Assembly: GCA_016785225.1 (NCBI GenBank)
Contig: JAFBJZ010000591.1
Location: forward strand, 112,501-176,500
Length of the DNA: 64,000 nucleotides
Source: Psettodes erumei
Taxonomy: Eukaryota > Chordata > Actinopteri > Pleuronectiformes > Psettodidae
Reading direction: 5' to 3'
Shown: positions 11,282 to 24,040 of the stretch, in pieces
How positions within the stretch are numbered: the stretch's first letter is position 1
Layout of the letters: every line of letters starts with the position of its first letter
The notes under the pieces: generated by a model
What the model saw: the letters and a program-made list of their open reading frames with translations, nothing else
What the model was told of the DNA's origin: nothing
The model's database searches: none
Program-made: the position numbers and the translations under genes

Positions 11282-11283
<2 letters not shown>
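9625..11283. other. unique CpG-rich sequence
   Basis: About 1.6 kb without a recognised gene. A CCATCCAT tract lies near 9657-9675 and C-rich runs near 10446-10468. No RNA gene, transposon or credible exon was seen on either strand. Confidence 0.5.

Positions 11284-11326
<43 letters not shown>
11284..11326. repeat. (CA)21 microsatellite
   Basis: Perfect CA tract. Confidence 0.97.
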
Positions 11327-11328
<2 letters not shown>

Positions 11329-12266
11329 GATTCCAGACTGAGTGACGGGGATTAATCAGGGGCCCGTTTATGAGCGAATAATAAACGTCGACATTAACCG
11401 TTGTTGTATAAAGGCAGGCGACAGAGACGTATACACGCCGTGCGGTTCCCTCCCCCCGCGGGCGTTGCATACGTTCAGCCGGGAAAACGCTTTAACCCCG
11501 GCAAATAATCCAAGGCTGGCGGTGAATGACGAGGGAGGGGGGCGGGGGTGGGGGGGGGGGCACTTAGCGTACAAATCAATTACCCCAACGCAAAGAGCCG
11601 CTGATGAATTGAAAGGAAGGAGCAAATTAATTTCTCCGAGGCCGGTGGAGGAGAGAACAGCGAACGCACCTCCGGATCCATTAAGGAGAAGGGGAGCGCT
11701 CTATTCGTCCGCCGTCACCTCTCGCGCTGCGCCCGGACGTGACTTTCACCTCGACCCCGTCAGCTGACGCGACGTTACCTCGCCACGTTAAAAAGCTGGT
11801 TTTCATCCAGAGCCGAACAAACCCAACAGATTAGAGAATAAAATCCCCGTTTGTGTTTGTTGACAAATTACCAGAGTGATGAACTGACTGTAAACACTGT
11901 TGTTGATTATCTGTCTGTTGAATAAACAGTCGAGCGACTAAATGTTTGCTCAGATTTTCACAGTAACAGTTGCCAGGCTAACGTTAGCAGCTAATTCGTT
12001 TCTCTTTTTTTTTTTCAGGCTGTGACATCACTGGAGGGAAGCGCCGCCAGTTCGCTCTTCTTCTGTTGTTCCAGCGGCGCCGCGGACGCTCACAAAGTCG
12101 GACCCGACACGCCCGGCAGCGAAACACCGTGACGCGTTCAATGACCCGACCTGACGGTGGAAATAAAAGAGGATCTGCGGGCGAGCTGCGGATTTAATTG
12201 ACTCCCGATCGCGCCGATCACACGCAGCGAGCCCGGGTCCCAAGTAATTGAAACGTTGGGGTTCAA
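11327..12266. other. unique sequence with a G4-type run
   Basis: G-runs at 11532-11560 could form a quadruplex. An acceptor-like T-run then CAG lies at 12006-12019 with no convincing donor downstream. No gene is recognised. Confidence 0.45.
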
Positions 12267-12285
12267 GTGTGTGTGTGCGTGTGTG

Positions 12286-12317
<32 letters not shown>
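12267..12317. repeat. imperfect (GT)n microsatellite
   Basis: GT tract with two GC interruptions, followed by a GAGGA bridge and a G-run. Confidence 0.95.
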
Positions 12318-12496
12318 AGGAGGGGGGGTCGGCGCCCCCTCCCCGCGGCGAGCAGCCGAAGTGAAAGATTACACTGGTGGCCTGAAGCATTAATGTGATT
12401 CGGGGCTAATGGCGGCTGATTAATGCGACGTTGAGCGAGCGCACATATCTGCCATCGGTACACAACCTGACACACTCACCACCGACGTTTTAATTT

Positions 12497-12497
<1 letters not shown>

Positions 12498-12543
<46 letters not shown>
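12498..12543. repeat. (CA)23 microsatellite
   Basis: Perfect CA tract, oppositely oriented to the GT tract 180 bp upstream. Confidence 0.97.
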
Positions 12544-13819
<1,276 letters not shown>

Positions 13820-14050
13820 ACGCTGAATCACAGAAGAAAAAGAGAAATAAAAAACAAAAAAATTATTTAAAAAAAGAGAAATAATAATAAACAGAAATAA
13901 AAAACAAAAAATAATTTAAAAAAAAAAGAAATAAAAAACAAAAAAAGAATTTAAAAAACAGAAATAAAAAACACCAAAAAATTAAAATACACAGAAATGA
14001 AAAAAAATCTGAAATACAGAAATAAAACAAATGTCAAAAATAGAAATAAA
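13820..14050. repeat. degenerate A-rich tandem repeat
   Basis: Six or more imperfect units of roughly 30-40 bp built on AGAAATAAAAAACAAAA and AATTTAAAA blocks. The strand bias (almost no T-runs) suggests expansion of an A-rich tail rather than a simple microsatellite. Confidence 0.8.
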
Positions 14051-14359
14051 TCCAGCACAGATTACCATCAGCGACAGAGGGAGGGCCTCTGACACATGAA
14101 GACATTTGTTCCAATCAGGGGGGCGTTAGGTTTAAGAAATAAGGATTGCTGGACCTCCAGACAAACTTATCATATAAAATAATAACCCCCCCCCCAGCAC
14201 ACCATTATTCAGCAGAATTCAGTCTGCGGTTAATCTTCCAACATATTTCTGCATGAATTCTCCACCTTCTTGGATTTTCTCCGGGATTATGATCAATTTG
14301 GGAGCGCTCAGCGAGGAATATGGAGGTGCTGTGGCGTTAATTCATATCAGCTAGCATTT

Positions 14360-14361
<2 letters not shown>
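14051..14361. other. unique sequence, CNE-like 3-prime part
   Basis: From about 14230 the sequence is low in CpG with words such as GGGATTATGATC and GTTAATTCATATC. No gene is recognised. Confidence 0.4.

Positions 14362-14417
<56 letters not shown>
14362..14417. repeat. (GT)28-G9 microsatellite
   Basis: GT tract running directly into a G-run. Confidence 0.97.
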
Positions 14418-14418
<1 letters not shown>

Positions 14419-14555
14419 GGGGGGCGTGGATTGGCTTACTATGTTGAGCGATATGAAAAAAAAAAAAAAGAGTAAAAGTCCACGGATCTTTAGATGCATG
14501 TGAGAGAAACCTGGGTGCTTCTGCAGAGCCAGGTTATCGCTCTGCAGCAAACTGT

Positions 14556-14568
14556 ACACACACACACG

Positions 14569-14619
<51 letters not shown>
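14556..14619. repeat. (AC)32 microsatellite, GC interruptions
   Basis: Oppositely oriented partner 138 bp after the GT tract at 14362. Together they could fold into a long hairpin. Confidence 0.97.
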
Positions 14620-14622
<3 letters not shown>

Positions 14623-15512
14623 CTCTGCCTTATGTCAGCTGCCAAGCCTGCACTGATGCCTCATTCAATATAGTAAATGGGGCAGAGAGAAACTACAGCC
14701 AAACACATCGCGACTCTTAAATTAATTTGCTCAACCTTGAAGCCTCGAATCTCCCGACCAGAGAGAAAAAAAAAAAACCAAAACAGCCAACGAGGTTGTC
14801 GTGTTTTATTTGGATTCATAGCGAAAACGCTCAGAACGCGCCGTCACGCCTCCGTCCTGGATAAATGGGTTTCAAAGTGGCTTTCGGGACAGTTTGTTAC
14901 GACCCGCGAGCGCCGTCTGAGGAGGGCGGCTCGGTTCTGCTCTGTCGGCGAACAGTTCGGACCGGGCGGCAGAAAAAAAAAAAAAATCTGAAGCCGCCCA
15001 CAAACGCTGAAACTTCATTAACTTCCTCCGCTCGGGATCGGCGGTACTGACGACGCGACTCGCAAATGGCGCGATCGAGGCCGCGACCCGCATCATCAAA
15101 CGTCTAAACGCTCCAACACGGCGTTCTGCAAATATTCCTCGCGCCCGGTTCCCCCGATCCCGCTCCTCTTCCTCACGCCGAAGCAAAGAACGTGACCTTG
15201 GCGTCGCCGGATGCGATTAGCCTCCCGCCTCCCATCTCAGCTAAACGCACGCCGCCGCGATTTAATCAGCGCCGCCTCCTCCGTAACGACGAGCTCGGGC
15301 CGCCGTGGCGTCTCCACAGAAACGCACCAGGTTGTAATATCATAATGTGACATATTGTTATTATTATACTGCACCTGTATATTGTACTCATGTACAGAAT
15401 ATAGAATATAATAAGAGAGCTGACCTTTTCCTTTCTTAATAACGCGGAGAAATGGCGAGGAGGAAAGTTTTATATACCAACACAAAACTACTTCCTGTGT
15501 CAGGGGGACAGA
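14620..15512. other. unique sequence
   Basis: Contains two A-runs (14766-14777 and 14971-14985) and TATTAT-rich DNA at 15345-15415. No gene is recognised. Confidence 0.5.
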
Positions 15513-16137
15513 CACAATGCAGTAACGACCGCAGAGTACTCGTCATAATGCAGTAACGACCGCAGAGTACGCGGGATAATGCAGTAACGACCGCAGAGTA
15601 CTCGTCATAATGCAGTAACGACCGCAGAGTACTCATCATAATGCAGTAACGACCGCAGAGTACTCATCATAATGCAGTAACGACCGCAGAGTACTCATCA
15701 TAATGCAGTAACGACCGCAGAGTACGCGTGATAATGCAGTAACGACCGCAGAGTACGCGTGATAAGTAACGACCACAGAGTACGCGTGATAATGCAGTAA
15801 CGACCGCAGATTACTCATCATAATGCAGTAACGACCGCAGAGTACTCGTCATAATGAAGTAACGACCGCAGAGTACGCGTGATAATGCAGTAACGACCGC
15901 AGAGTACTCATCATAATGCAGTAACGGCCGTAGAGTACTCGTCATAATGCAGTAACGACCGCCGAGTACTCATCATAATGCAGTAACGGCCGTAGAGTAC
16001 TCGTCATAATGCAGTAACGGCCGCAGAGTACTCGTCATAATGCAGTAACGGCAGTAGAGTACTCATCATAATGCAGTAACGGCCGCAGAGTACTCGTCAT
16101 AATGCAGTAACGACTGCAGAGTACTTGTGATAAAGCA
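15513..16137. repeat. 31-bp minisatellite, about 20 copies
   Basis: Head-to-tail 31-bp units, each starting ATAATGCAGTAACG and ending GAGTACTCRTC-type sequence. Most carry an AGTACT (ScaI) core or the variant GAGTACGCG. One unit near 15760 lacks about 5 bp. Variants are patchily shared between neighbours (for example the GGCCG versus GACCG forms), as expected from unequal exchange or conversion. There are no unique spacers, so this is not CRISPR. Confidence 0.97.
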
Positions 16138-16770
16138 GTAACGTTCCTGTTTGTTGTCCAATCAGAGACGAAGCTCGTCATTATCGATTGATCTGATTGA
16201 TCGGTAGTTTTATAGGTGACGATGGATGAAGCCCCCCCCCCCCCCCGAGCCGGGGAAAGGTGCCCCCCCCCCTTTAGTCCCGTTAATGAATCTTCATACG
16301 AATCAATCTATAGGTAAATTAACCATGAAGATAAAGACTGATGAGCGTCTGAACGGTTTAATTACCCAGAAGGCCTTGTTTTTAATCTCCTCCAGAGCTC
16401 GCCGACTTCCTCTCGTTTCCCTACAGGTGGGAATCCTTGAGATCCCGATCTGGTCGGCAACTCCTGTGGGTTTTCAGCCCCGGATTACACGGCATTAACC
16501 GCAGAAGAAGACGCGGCGGATCGCGTAGCGGGCGCCGACGGGTCGGGTCGAGTTTACACGTAATCCAGATTGTCGGACGAGCCGGCGTTTAAGAAAAATA
16601 GAAGCTTTTGTGCGGGGAAAGGAACAACCGTTCCCTGATGAGGGGATTAGGGCTTCAGATTGACAGGGATTACGGCCGGCGGGATATTTGATGGAATTGC
16701 ATGTGAATAAGAGAGCTGTAAAAAATAGAAACGAGCGCACGGGGGCTCAGAGTAAAGTTCATTTATTTAT
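16138..16770. other. unique sequence
   Basis: Poly-C runs occur at 16232-16246 and 16263-16271. No gene is recognised. Confidence 0.5.
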
Positions 16771-16890
16771 ATAAGAGTGTTTGTACAGTCTCACGGGACG
16801 CGCTTATTGTAATATTCATGACGAGGACTTGAATATTCACAAGATGCAAATCTGCGGCAACGTGAAGCGAAGGATATGTAAAGTGTTTTT
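16771..16890. promoter_or_regulatory. CNE-like block with POU/octamer words
   Basis: TAATATTCATGACG, TGAATATTCAC and GATGCAAATC lie within 70 bp in low-CpG sequence. Octamer and ATATTCAT words are typical of neural or stem-cell enhancers. Conservation cannot be tested here. Confidence 0.3.
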
Positions 16891-19219
16891 TTGTTTTCCC
16901 GCGCTCACATGAACACCGAGCTCCATTACGTCTCAACCGTCAGATTATTTTAATCCAAAAAAAAAGGACATTTTCCGTTATTATCCGCCGCGGAAGAACC
17001 CGACACGTCCCGCTGACCCCAGACCTGTTTCTGTCTGAATCTCCGCTTTGCATGACGTTCACGTTTTTCCTCGAAGCTCGACCCGAGCGCCGCCGCCGCC
17101 GCCGCGTCCCCGACCGGCCGTTTCCGGATGAAAAGCGGGAGTCCCGGGAGTCGCCGGTGCGCAGGTGATAAACGCTCGCCTCACGTGCGCTCTCATCTCA
17201 TTACGGACGAAATCACATTTCGAGCGCGTCACCTGAATTCCAAATCGCCGCGGCTCTGTCCAATCACTACAATCCAATCAAACGGCGAGGATTAGGTCTC
17301 GCCGAAGGGCGTGGGGGTTTCATTTTTTCGCATCGAGTGAAATTCAGATTGTAAAACAGGTGAGCTGTAATCCATCGCCTCATTTCCAGCCGCTCGCCCG
17401 CAGAGTTCGGACCCGGCGGGCGGGGATGGCAGCGCGGGAACGAGGGGCGGGGGCTCGCCGCGAGTCACCGTCACGACTTTCGTTATCGAGGTTCTGAGAT
17501 CTAAATACTAAATTATCCGGACGGGCCTTTAAAAGGGGAATTAAAAGAGCCATTATGCGTCTGAACAAAAGAGGACGGGAGGTTAAAAAACGTCCCTCTG
17601 CTCGCCGCCGTCTCCCCGTTAGCGGACGGAAAAACATTTCATTTCACAGCGGATTGCGGCGAGACAAAAAAAAAAAAAAAACTCTCTTGGTGCGTCCTTG
17701 AAGGATTTTGTCTCTCAGGCCTCGCCGCTGGAAAAACAGATTAAAGTAAACAAGGTCAGGAGCGGCGGAGTTCTGCGCGACGTCGTTAGAGGTCGACCCT
17801 CCCGCCGCGGTTCTGCGTTACGACGGCGGCGGCCGCCGCCGCCGCACTTCCCTTTATCTCTACGAAACGAAAGTCGCCGTGAATCCACCGCCGAACTCGC
17901 TCCCGCTCGGAACTCGTTGGAAAAACAGCAGCCCGCCGACACCCTTCGCCGTAACGCGGCCGATTCCCACTCCCCGGAGGAAGGAGATGAAGGAAACCAC
18001 TGAAGGTCAAAGTAGCATCAGCGCGGGGGAAGACTAAAATAATGAGTGCATTAACATGCAGCCGGGGAGCGGCGTGCTCTTTAAAGAGCTCCAGCCGGGA
18101 GAAGCGACACGACGGCCCCTCGCTCCGCATCGCCAAACGCCACGATATGAAAGGAAACCCGCGCTAATGTAATGCGCCCGTCACGGGGCGAGGGCGGCGC
18201 CGCTTTATTTTTTCCATTTACTGTCGCTTTTTCACGTGTCAATCTTTTCCTCCGTGACATTTCCGTCAGAATAAGTCTGTCGCTCTTCTCCGAAACGGAA
18301 TAAAACCTGGACGGGATTATGCAACGTTCCGCTGGGAACCCTCAGGTCCCGTCTTTCCCTCGCCGTGCCCCTGCCGTACCGGCCGCGGCCTCCAGGGGGG
18401 GGGTGTCGGAAGGCGGCGCGTCGTTAGCATTCAGCCCGAGTGGCGTCTGCGTCCACCTGATGAATATTAACGCGCTCTTAGCTTTTGTTCTGCAGATAAA
18501 AACGCTCGTCTTCTCATTTCCGCTCGGCGAACACCAAGCGGAACCTTCTGCGGCGTCTCGTTTGCGAGCGTCACAAAACAAGCGAGACGCGCGGCTGCAG
18601 ATTTGACCGCAGATTCATTTTCTTTTAGCGTCGATGGCTAATGAACGTGTTCACGTGTTCCCACCAGCAGTCTCTCTGCTCTCAGGTTTGGCGCTGACGT
18701 GAGAGACGGTGATTCACAAACGTTAATTTCTGCAGGAGGAGAAAATGTGAGTGTGTGTTGGTTTGTTTTTTCGTAACAGAAATAGCCCGGAGTTGGCGAG
18801 ATGTTTCATTCGCAGAGGAGTTTGAGACCGCGGGTCATTTCCATCGAGGACAGCTGTTGCTGCAGAGAGGGAACTCAGCCGGGGATGAGATTTCCACAGA
18901 ACTTTATTTAAACTCGAACGTCGACGCCACCGAGTCACTGCGGGTCAAAGGAGGATCTGCGTTCGTCAGTCTCGACGGATTCGATCTTAAAGCCGCAGGA
19001 ACCGACGGTTCTGAAGCTGAAGAACGAGCTGAAACTGTTTTAGCTACCGAAACCGGGAGCTAAAAGAAGCCAAAAGGCCGACTCACATTTTTTGTGTGTG
19101 TTTGACGAGCGCACACAGACACACACAAACTGTGATTTCACCCTGCCTGACCCCCATACCCGACAAAGAAAAGGTGCTGCACCTCTGCAGGGCAGGTGAT
19201 AAACAACAGCAGCTACGCC

Positions 19220-19220
<1 letters not shown>
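16891..19220. other. unique CpG-rich sequence
   Basis: About 2.3 kb without recognised genes. Contains CCG tracts (17087-17104 and 17822-17846), an A-run (17667-17682) and a G-run (18396-18404). A frame open at 18755-19063 has no recognised domain. Confidence 0.5.

Positions 19221-19289
<69 letters not shown>
19221..19289. repeat. (GC)5(AC)29 compound microsatellite
   Basis: A GC tract continues into an AC tract, 69 bp of strict purine-pyrimidine alternation, the most Z-DNA-prone stretch in the window. Confidence 0.97.
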
Positions 19290-19290
<1 letters not shown>

Positions 19291-19468
19291 CCTGGCACTG
19301 ATAAGATGTGTATATATAAACTGTATATATTGAAAACAAACAGTCAGACGTCGTCGTGTCGTCTTTCGAGCGCGTGCAAAGTTTTAGCGCTCACGCTCGA
19401 AATTCGATCTGATCGGATGCGACGATGCAGCTTTTTTTCTTTTGCCATCGCCGAGCTTTCTTTATTGG

Positions 19469-19470
<2 letters not shown>

Positions 19471-19511
<41 letters not shown>
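19471..19511. repeat. (GT)20 microsatellite
   Basis: GT tract followed by four G. Confidence 0.97.
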
Positions 19512-19513
<2 letters not shown>

Positions 19514-19686
19514 GCGTTTCCGAGCTATTACCATCGCTCAAACAAACACCGCGGCCTGTGTCGAGTCAATTACACTCCTATTTCCTGCCTTCACATTATG
19601 ACCTGCTTTTTTTTTTTTTTTAACGTACTTCAAATGTGGAGGAAACCAAACCACAAATTGACCATAAAACGCCTCATTACGATTAA

Positions 19687-19719
19687 AGAAAGAAGAAGAA
19701 GAAGAAGAAGAAGAAGACG
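19687..19719. repeat. (GAA)n triplet tract
   Basis: Purine-only AAG/GAA tract of about 11 triplets. Confidence 0.93.
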
Positions 19720-20009
19720 ACGCAGCCGCGCTATTGGTCAGAGCGATAAATCTGAAGCCGTATGTTAAATATGATTCACGTATTAAGGATTCATCACTCC
19801 CCAGACAACAAATCGTTGCGGTTTATGAGGACCAAAGGTTTAGCGTTCAAATCAAACGCTCACCGTGCGTCATTATTCCAGAAATAAATCGATCGGAACG
19901 CCGGCGTTCCCAAAAATCCTCCAGCGTTTTTTTCCCCAAACTGCTTTTTGTCCCGTCAGCATGAGGGAGTGAGAGGAGTTCACCGGGGCTCAACAGAAAA
20001 ACTCTTTCA

Positions 20010-20012
20010 TGT

Positions 20013-20051
<39 letters not shown>

Positions 20052-20075
20052 GTGATGATGATGGCGATGGCGAAG
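20010..20075. repeat. (ATG)n triplet tract
   Basis: About 20 ATG/GAT triplets, degenerating to GGTGAT and GGCGAT at the right. It gives poly-Met, poly-Asp or poly-Ile frames that are artefacts. Confidence 0.96.
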
Positions 20076-21095
20076 GCGAGAGGACAGAGCTTCACCACAT
20101 CTCCTCCTCCCCGCAGTTACTGCTGGGAAATGTCGCCTGTTTTCATCAATCAATCAATCGATCGATCAGCTGTCATTACACGATCGGCCAATCAGAGGGG
20201 TCTCGATGATGTCATTTTGAAGGGCCCGGGTCCAAGCAACAGGAAGTGACTGAATCTGAACTAATTATTCCAGCTGCGCCGAAGCGAAACAAACCGATTG
20301 GCTGCTGCTGCTACAATTCCCGCCCCCTTCTCACCTGTTAGACTGGAGCTTTGATTGCCACATAAATCCAACAATTAATTTAAGGGTCTTTGTCAATAAC
20401 TGGAATAAAATAAAAGCGAGAATATTAAAACAGGTGAGAAAGGACGGACGAGAACAACGAATCGCCGACAGAACGACGTGAAACAGCTGGCACGGTATTC
20501 CCGCCAGATGCGACTTTAAAGCCTCGTCTCCACGGCGACTGCTGACGGGAGCCGAGCTGTCGGCGCTCTCGTGTTGAGATTACGAATATCTGAGAAGAGA
20601 CGCCGAACGACCGCTCGACAACCTTACCCAGAATGCACCTGGAGGAGTGCGGGGGGGTGGGGTTGGGGGTAGCTCATTACCAGAGAGAAATGAAGTGGTA
20701 CTCACCTGTACCAGGTACGACAGCAATGACATCATGGTGGGTGGGGGGGGGGGGGTGAAGAAGAAGAAGAAGAACATTAGTTATGTGTATTTGTAACCAG
20801 CCGATTATTCGCAGCGATCATTGATCACGCATCAGACCGATCGCAGCAAATACGAATCATTTCTGGCGCCGCTGTGGCGAATCTGCAAACAGGCGCGTGA
20901 ATAACGGAATAAGCGTTTTCCGAACGGAAGCGTCTCTCCGGGTCGGCGGCGGCCGCCGTCAGAGACGAGCGGCGGAAAACGGCGAATCCTGATAAACAGG
21001 AAGCTGATTCCCGATTGTGAAGGCGCCACGCAACTCAATCCCCTGCGTCGGCGCCTAAAAAGGTCAGCGGTGGGGGCGGGAGGTGGTGTTGATGG
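20076..21095. other. unique sequence
   Basis: Contains an ATCA/ATCG tetranucleotide patch (20146-20169), a G-run (20742-20754) and an AAG triplet patch (20758-20774). A possible minus-strand first exon is annotated separately. Confidence 0.45.
20706..20735 (-). other. candidate first coding exon (short)
   Basis: On the minus strand, ACCATGATG gives a start with A at -3. It is followed by ten codons reading MMSLLSYLVQ and then a perfect donor, CAG|GTGAGT (intron begins at 20705). A 30-nt first coding exon ending on a codon boundary resembles that of some developmental regulators, but the peptide is not recognised. The upstream leader would be a C-run and TTC triplets. No second exon was identified. 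Chance is a real alternative. Confidence 0.18.
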
Positions 21096-21121
21096 GTGTG
21101 TGTGTGTGTGTGTGTGTGTGT
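21096..21121. repeat. (GT)13 microsatellite
   Basis: GT tract followed by TTT and a G7 run. Confidence 0.95.
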
Positions 21122-21270
21122 TTGGGGGGGTCAGGTTACCTGCACCGCGCCCCGATTGACAAAAGGTCAAGGTAACTAACGATCTGCTGGGAAAAGGTTA
21201 CACCTGTCTGAAGAGCACGCTGCCATTTACATGGAGCGGAGCCGTCGTGCATGGCAACAGCATCGCTTAA

Positions 21271-21330
21271 GCCCCGCCCACCGGGGCCCCGGAGGCCCCG
21301 CCCACATTCTCCCACCTTAACCCCGCCCAC
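21271..21330. promoter_or_regulatory. three spaced CCCCGCCCAC GC-boxes
   Basis: CCCCGCCCAC occurs three times at 23-27-bp spacing on one strand. Sp1/KLF-type factors bind this word. No TATA box, start site or downstream ORF is evident, so promoter activity is speculative. Confidence 0.25.
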
Positions 21331-21691
21331 CTCCTCCTCAGCTCCTCCTGTTTGTTGCTAAGAACACACAAATGTGTTTCCTGCAGCCTGTCGTCGGTAC
21401 CTGTCGCCCCACCCCCCCCCGCCAACGCCAACGACGCCGCCCCCCCCCAGAAGAAAAGTGTGCGCTTGATTTAGTAAACAGGAGCTGCAACATGTTCTCT
21501 GTTTGACATTAACTATGCAAGATATCTGATGTTTCTGGGGCAGAACGCATTAATATTTGTTGCCTGTGGTCAGATTTCACTTTAAAAATTCATTCTTTAG
21601 CAAAGCTTTGAAATAAGTTTCTGCAACCAAGCTGCGGGTTGGTGGGGGGGGTCGATACCTACTGGAGAAAACAGATCGGGCTCGGAGGACG

Positions 21692-21710
21692 CGGACCGGA
21701 CCGGACCGGA
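21692..21710. repeat. (GGACC)n pentamer tract
   Basis: Nearly four copies of the same pentamer as at 3557 and 6167. Confidence 0.85.
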
Positions 21711-21838
21711 TCGTCCTGGCTCGTTTCAGGAGGATCGCGCTTTTCATCTCCCACGTAAACAGACCTGGAGGTATTCAGCTGGAGACGCTCTCCCCCCGGA
21801 TTTGTTGCTGAACAAACCCCCCCCCCCCCAACCACCAC

Positions 21839-21839
<1 letters not shown>

Positions 21840-21899
<60 letters not shown>
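21840..21899. repeat. (AC)30 microsatellite
   Basis: Perfect 60-bp tract, preceded 9-20 bp upstream by a long C-run. Confidence 0.97.
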
Positions 21900-21902
<3 letters not shown>

Positions 21903-22345
21903 CTTTCCCCTGGCTACATGAAGAGGAGACATTTTATTTGTTGGGCTCGTGGAAGATAATAGTTTTATTTTCTATGAATATAAAACATGATTGCTTTGTG
22001 CGCGTAAATCAAATTACTTTGCATTCAAAGAGCGAGCGTTCCCGCGGCAACAGGAGAGCGGCGCCGCGGCTAAACGCTAGCGACGGTTTGCGGAGTCGAC
22101 CGGCTGCAGGTTGAAGTCGTTTACGTGGATCTATCGCCCCGACGGCGACGACACCTGACGCAGGAAACTCAAACGAACCCGCCGTTCTGATCCGTGACGT
22201 GCCGGAACCAGGCGCCGAGTCCGGTCCGGGAGCTTTTAGAACCCGGGTCTTTGCACGCCGAGTCCACGGACCCAGCTCCGCTTCATTGGTCGATGTCGCA
22301 CTTTGTTGCCGTGGCGATCATGGCCCGCTTTCTGACAAACGACAG
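21900..22345. other. unique sequence
   Basis: No gene, RNA or transposon is recognised. Confidence 0.5.
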
Positions 22346-22360
22346 CACACACACACACAC
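22346..22360. repeat. (CA)7 short tract
   Basis: Short CA tract. Confidence 0.85.
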
Positions 22361-22398
22361 CGTACTCCCGCTGCCGTGAGACTCATCCTCCCCCCCCC

Positions 22399-22400
<2 letters not shown>

Positions 22401-22448
<48 letters not shown>
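22401..22448. repeat. C13-(CA)24 microsatellite
   Basis: A CA tract entered directly from a C-run at 22389-22401. Confidence 0.97.
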
Positions 22449-22450
<2 letters not shown>

Positions 22451-22575
22451 ATACATGCACGACCTGCAGCAGAATTCCCATGATGCACCAGCTGCAGCCC
22501 TGATCTAAATCACTAAAACTCGGGCGGCACATTCCCCGGGTTCTGTCAGAAGATAAATGTTATGTAAATGTTAAC

Positions 22576-22577
<2 letters not shown>

Positions 22578-22628
<51 letters not shown>
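22578..22628. repeat. (CA)25 microsatellite
   Basis: Perfect CA tract followed by a C-rich flank. Confidence 0.97.
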
Positions 22629-22629
<1 letters not shown>

Positions 22630-23126
22630 ATCCCACCCCCCCACCTCCAGCCCTGATCGTAATGTTGTGTGTTTAATCCGGTGAGTCACAGGACCGTGAT
22701 GGGTGGTTCCCTGGATGGGAACGCCGTGTTGATTCCTGCTTTAAAAACACCAGGATCCCGCCAGGAAAACCGCGGGGACAGTTCCTCCTGCGTCAGAACC
22801 AGGATCCGTCTCGTCACCGAACCCGGAAGACGAGTCGGGACTCATTTCCCGGACCCTCCAACCCGCGGCCGTCTGGACCGGTGTCGTACCGATCGGCAAA
22901 CTGAAACACCCCCGTGTTATCAAAAAAATACACAAATAAAAATGTTGAGGAGCCAAGGGGCTCAAGGTCCCGCCCATGTGCCGCCCCGGGCCAATCACAG
23001 CGCGGATCTCAGCTGTCAATCACAAAGACTCGCCCACTTTTATAGTGTGAATAACTATCTGCTGATTGACTGATCGACTGATCGACGATCGATCGTTGCA
23101 GCAAAAAAAAAACGATTCACACGTGG
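22629..23126. other. unique sequence
   Basis: Unique DNA. A GATC/GATTGAC-rich patch lies at 23060-23097. No gene is recognised. Confidence 0.5.
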
Positions 23127-23191
23127 TTCTTCTTCTTCTTCTTCTTCTCCTCCTCCTCTTCCTCCTCCTCCTCCTCCTCCTTCTTCTTCTG
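23127..23191. repeat. (TTC)n(TCC)n(TTC)n triplet tract
   Basis: About 21 pyrimidine triplets with a TTC-TCC-TTC mirror arrangement, a candidate triplex-forming tract. Confidence 0.95.
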
Positions 23192-24040
23192 TTTCTAAAC
23201 AGACGCGCTCTCACTGAAGAAGGAGAGCGTCGCTCTTCAGACAAAGTCAAATCTGTTGCCTTGTCTGAAGAGGGCGATCAGTCAACGGGAGAGTCGTCTG
23301 GAGGCGAACACATGGCCGCCGCGGGCAGCCGATAAAACAAAGCCGAGCGGGGGGGGGGGCGGAGCCACTTTATCAGCGTGAACTTTCTGAGGAGGAAAAA
23401 AAAAAAACTCGCATCAAGTGCGAATCTCAAACTTTAATAAGACATCAGCCAGATTTAGCGCTTTGCAGACGCCGCCGCGCTCTCAAGATAAACCCCCCCT
23501 CCCTCCCTCCCGCCTCCCGACGCCATTGTTATCTCGGCGAGGAGCCGGGGACGCCTGGTGGGACGGGGTGGGAAGTGGGGGGTGGCGCTTCCTGGATGTT
23601 CAGGAAGCGGTCCAGTTTCTAATGAGGGTAAAAGGACACGGGCTCTCATCTTTTTTTCATGGCGGCGGCGGCGATAAACAAGGGCCTATCTGGAGGAGGA
23701 GGCCTCGCCGCAGCGAGCGGGCCTAAATCAGCCGCTGTTGCACGGCAGATAATGTGAGCCGCTAGCGCTGGGGGAGGAGGGGAGGGTGGGGGGGGGGGGG
23801 GTGGCGAGGTGAGGGGGGTGGCGTTGTTTGCTGCAGACTGAAGGTGCACCATGGGAAAGGGACTCTGCCGCCGCTGCCGTGTCCAGCGAGGTCCCTTCAT
23901 TAGCCTCCACGTCCTCCGCCCCCCCCCTTAGCTCGCCCGCCGCGGATCGACGGGAGGGGGGGTGGGGGGGGCGCTCTGTGAATAGCAATAACCCGGCCCG
24001 GCATCAATCCGTCTTTGACTTCATTAAGGGGGCCGCGGCG
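23192..24040. other. unique sequence with long G-runs
   Basis: G-runs at 23347-23360 and 23770-23820 are G4-capable. There are A-runs and C-runs. No gene is recognised. Confidence 0.45.

Larger units (their letters stand above)
21122..21839. other. unique sequence with GC boxes
   Basis: Three GC boxes lie at 21271-21330 (annotated separately), then CpG-poor unique DNA and a C-run (21818-21830). No gene is recognised. Confidence 0.45.

Noticed and set aside
12006..12243. Acceptor-like T-run and CAG as an exon start
   Set aside because: No convincing donor or long open frame downstream.
15513..16137. Regular 31-bp repeats resembling a CRISPR array
   Set aside because: Units abut head to tail with no unique spacers, no cas genes are present and the DNA is vertebrate-like.
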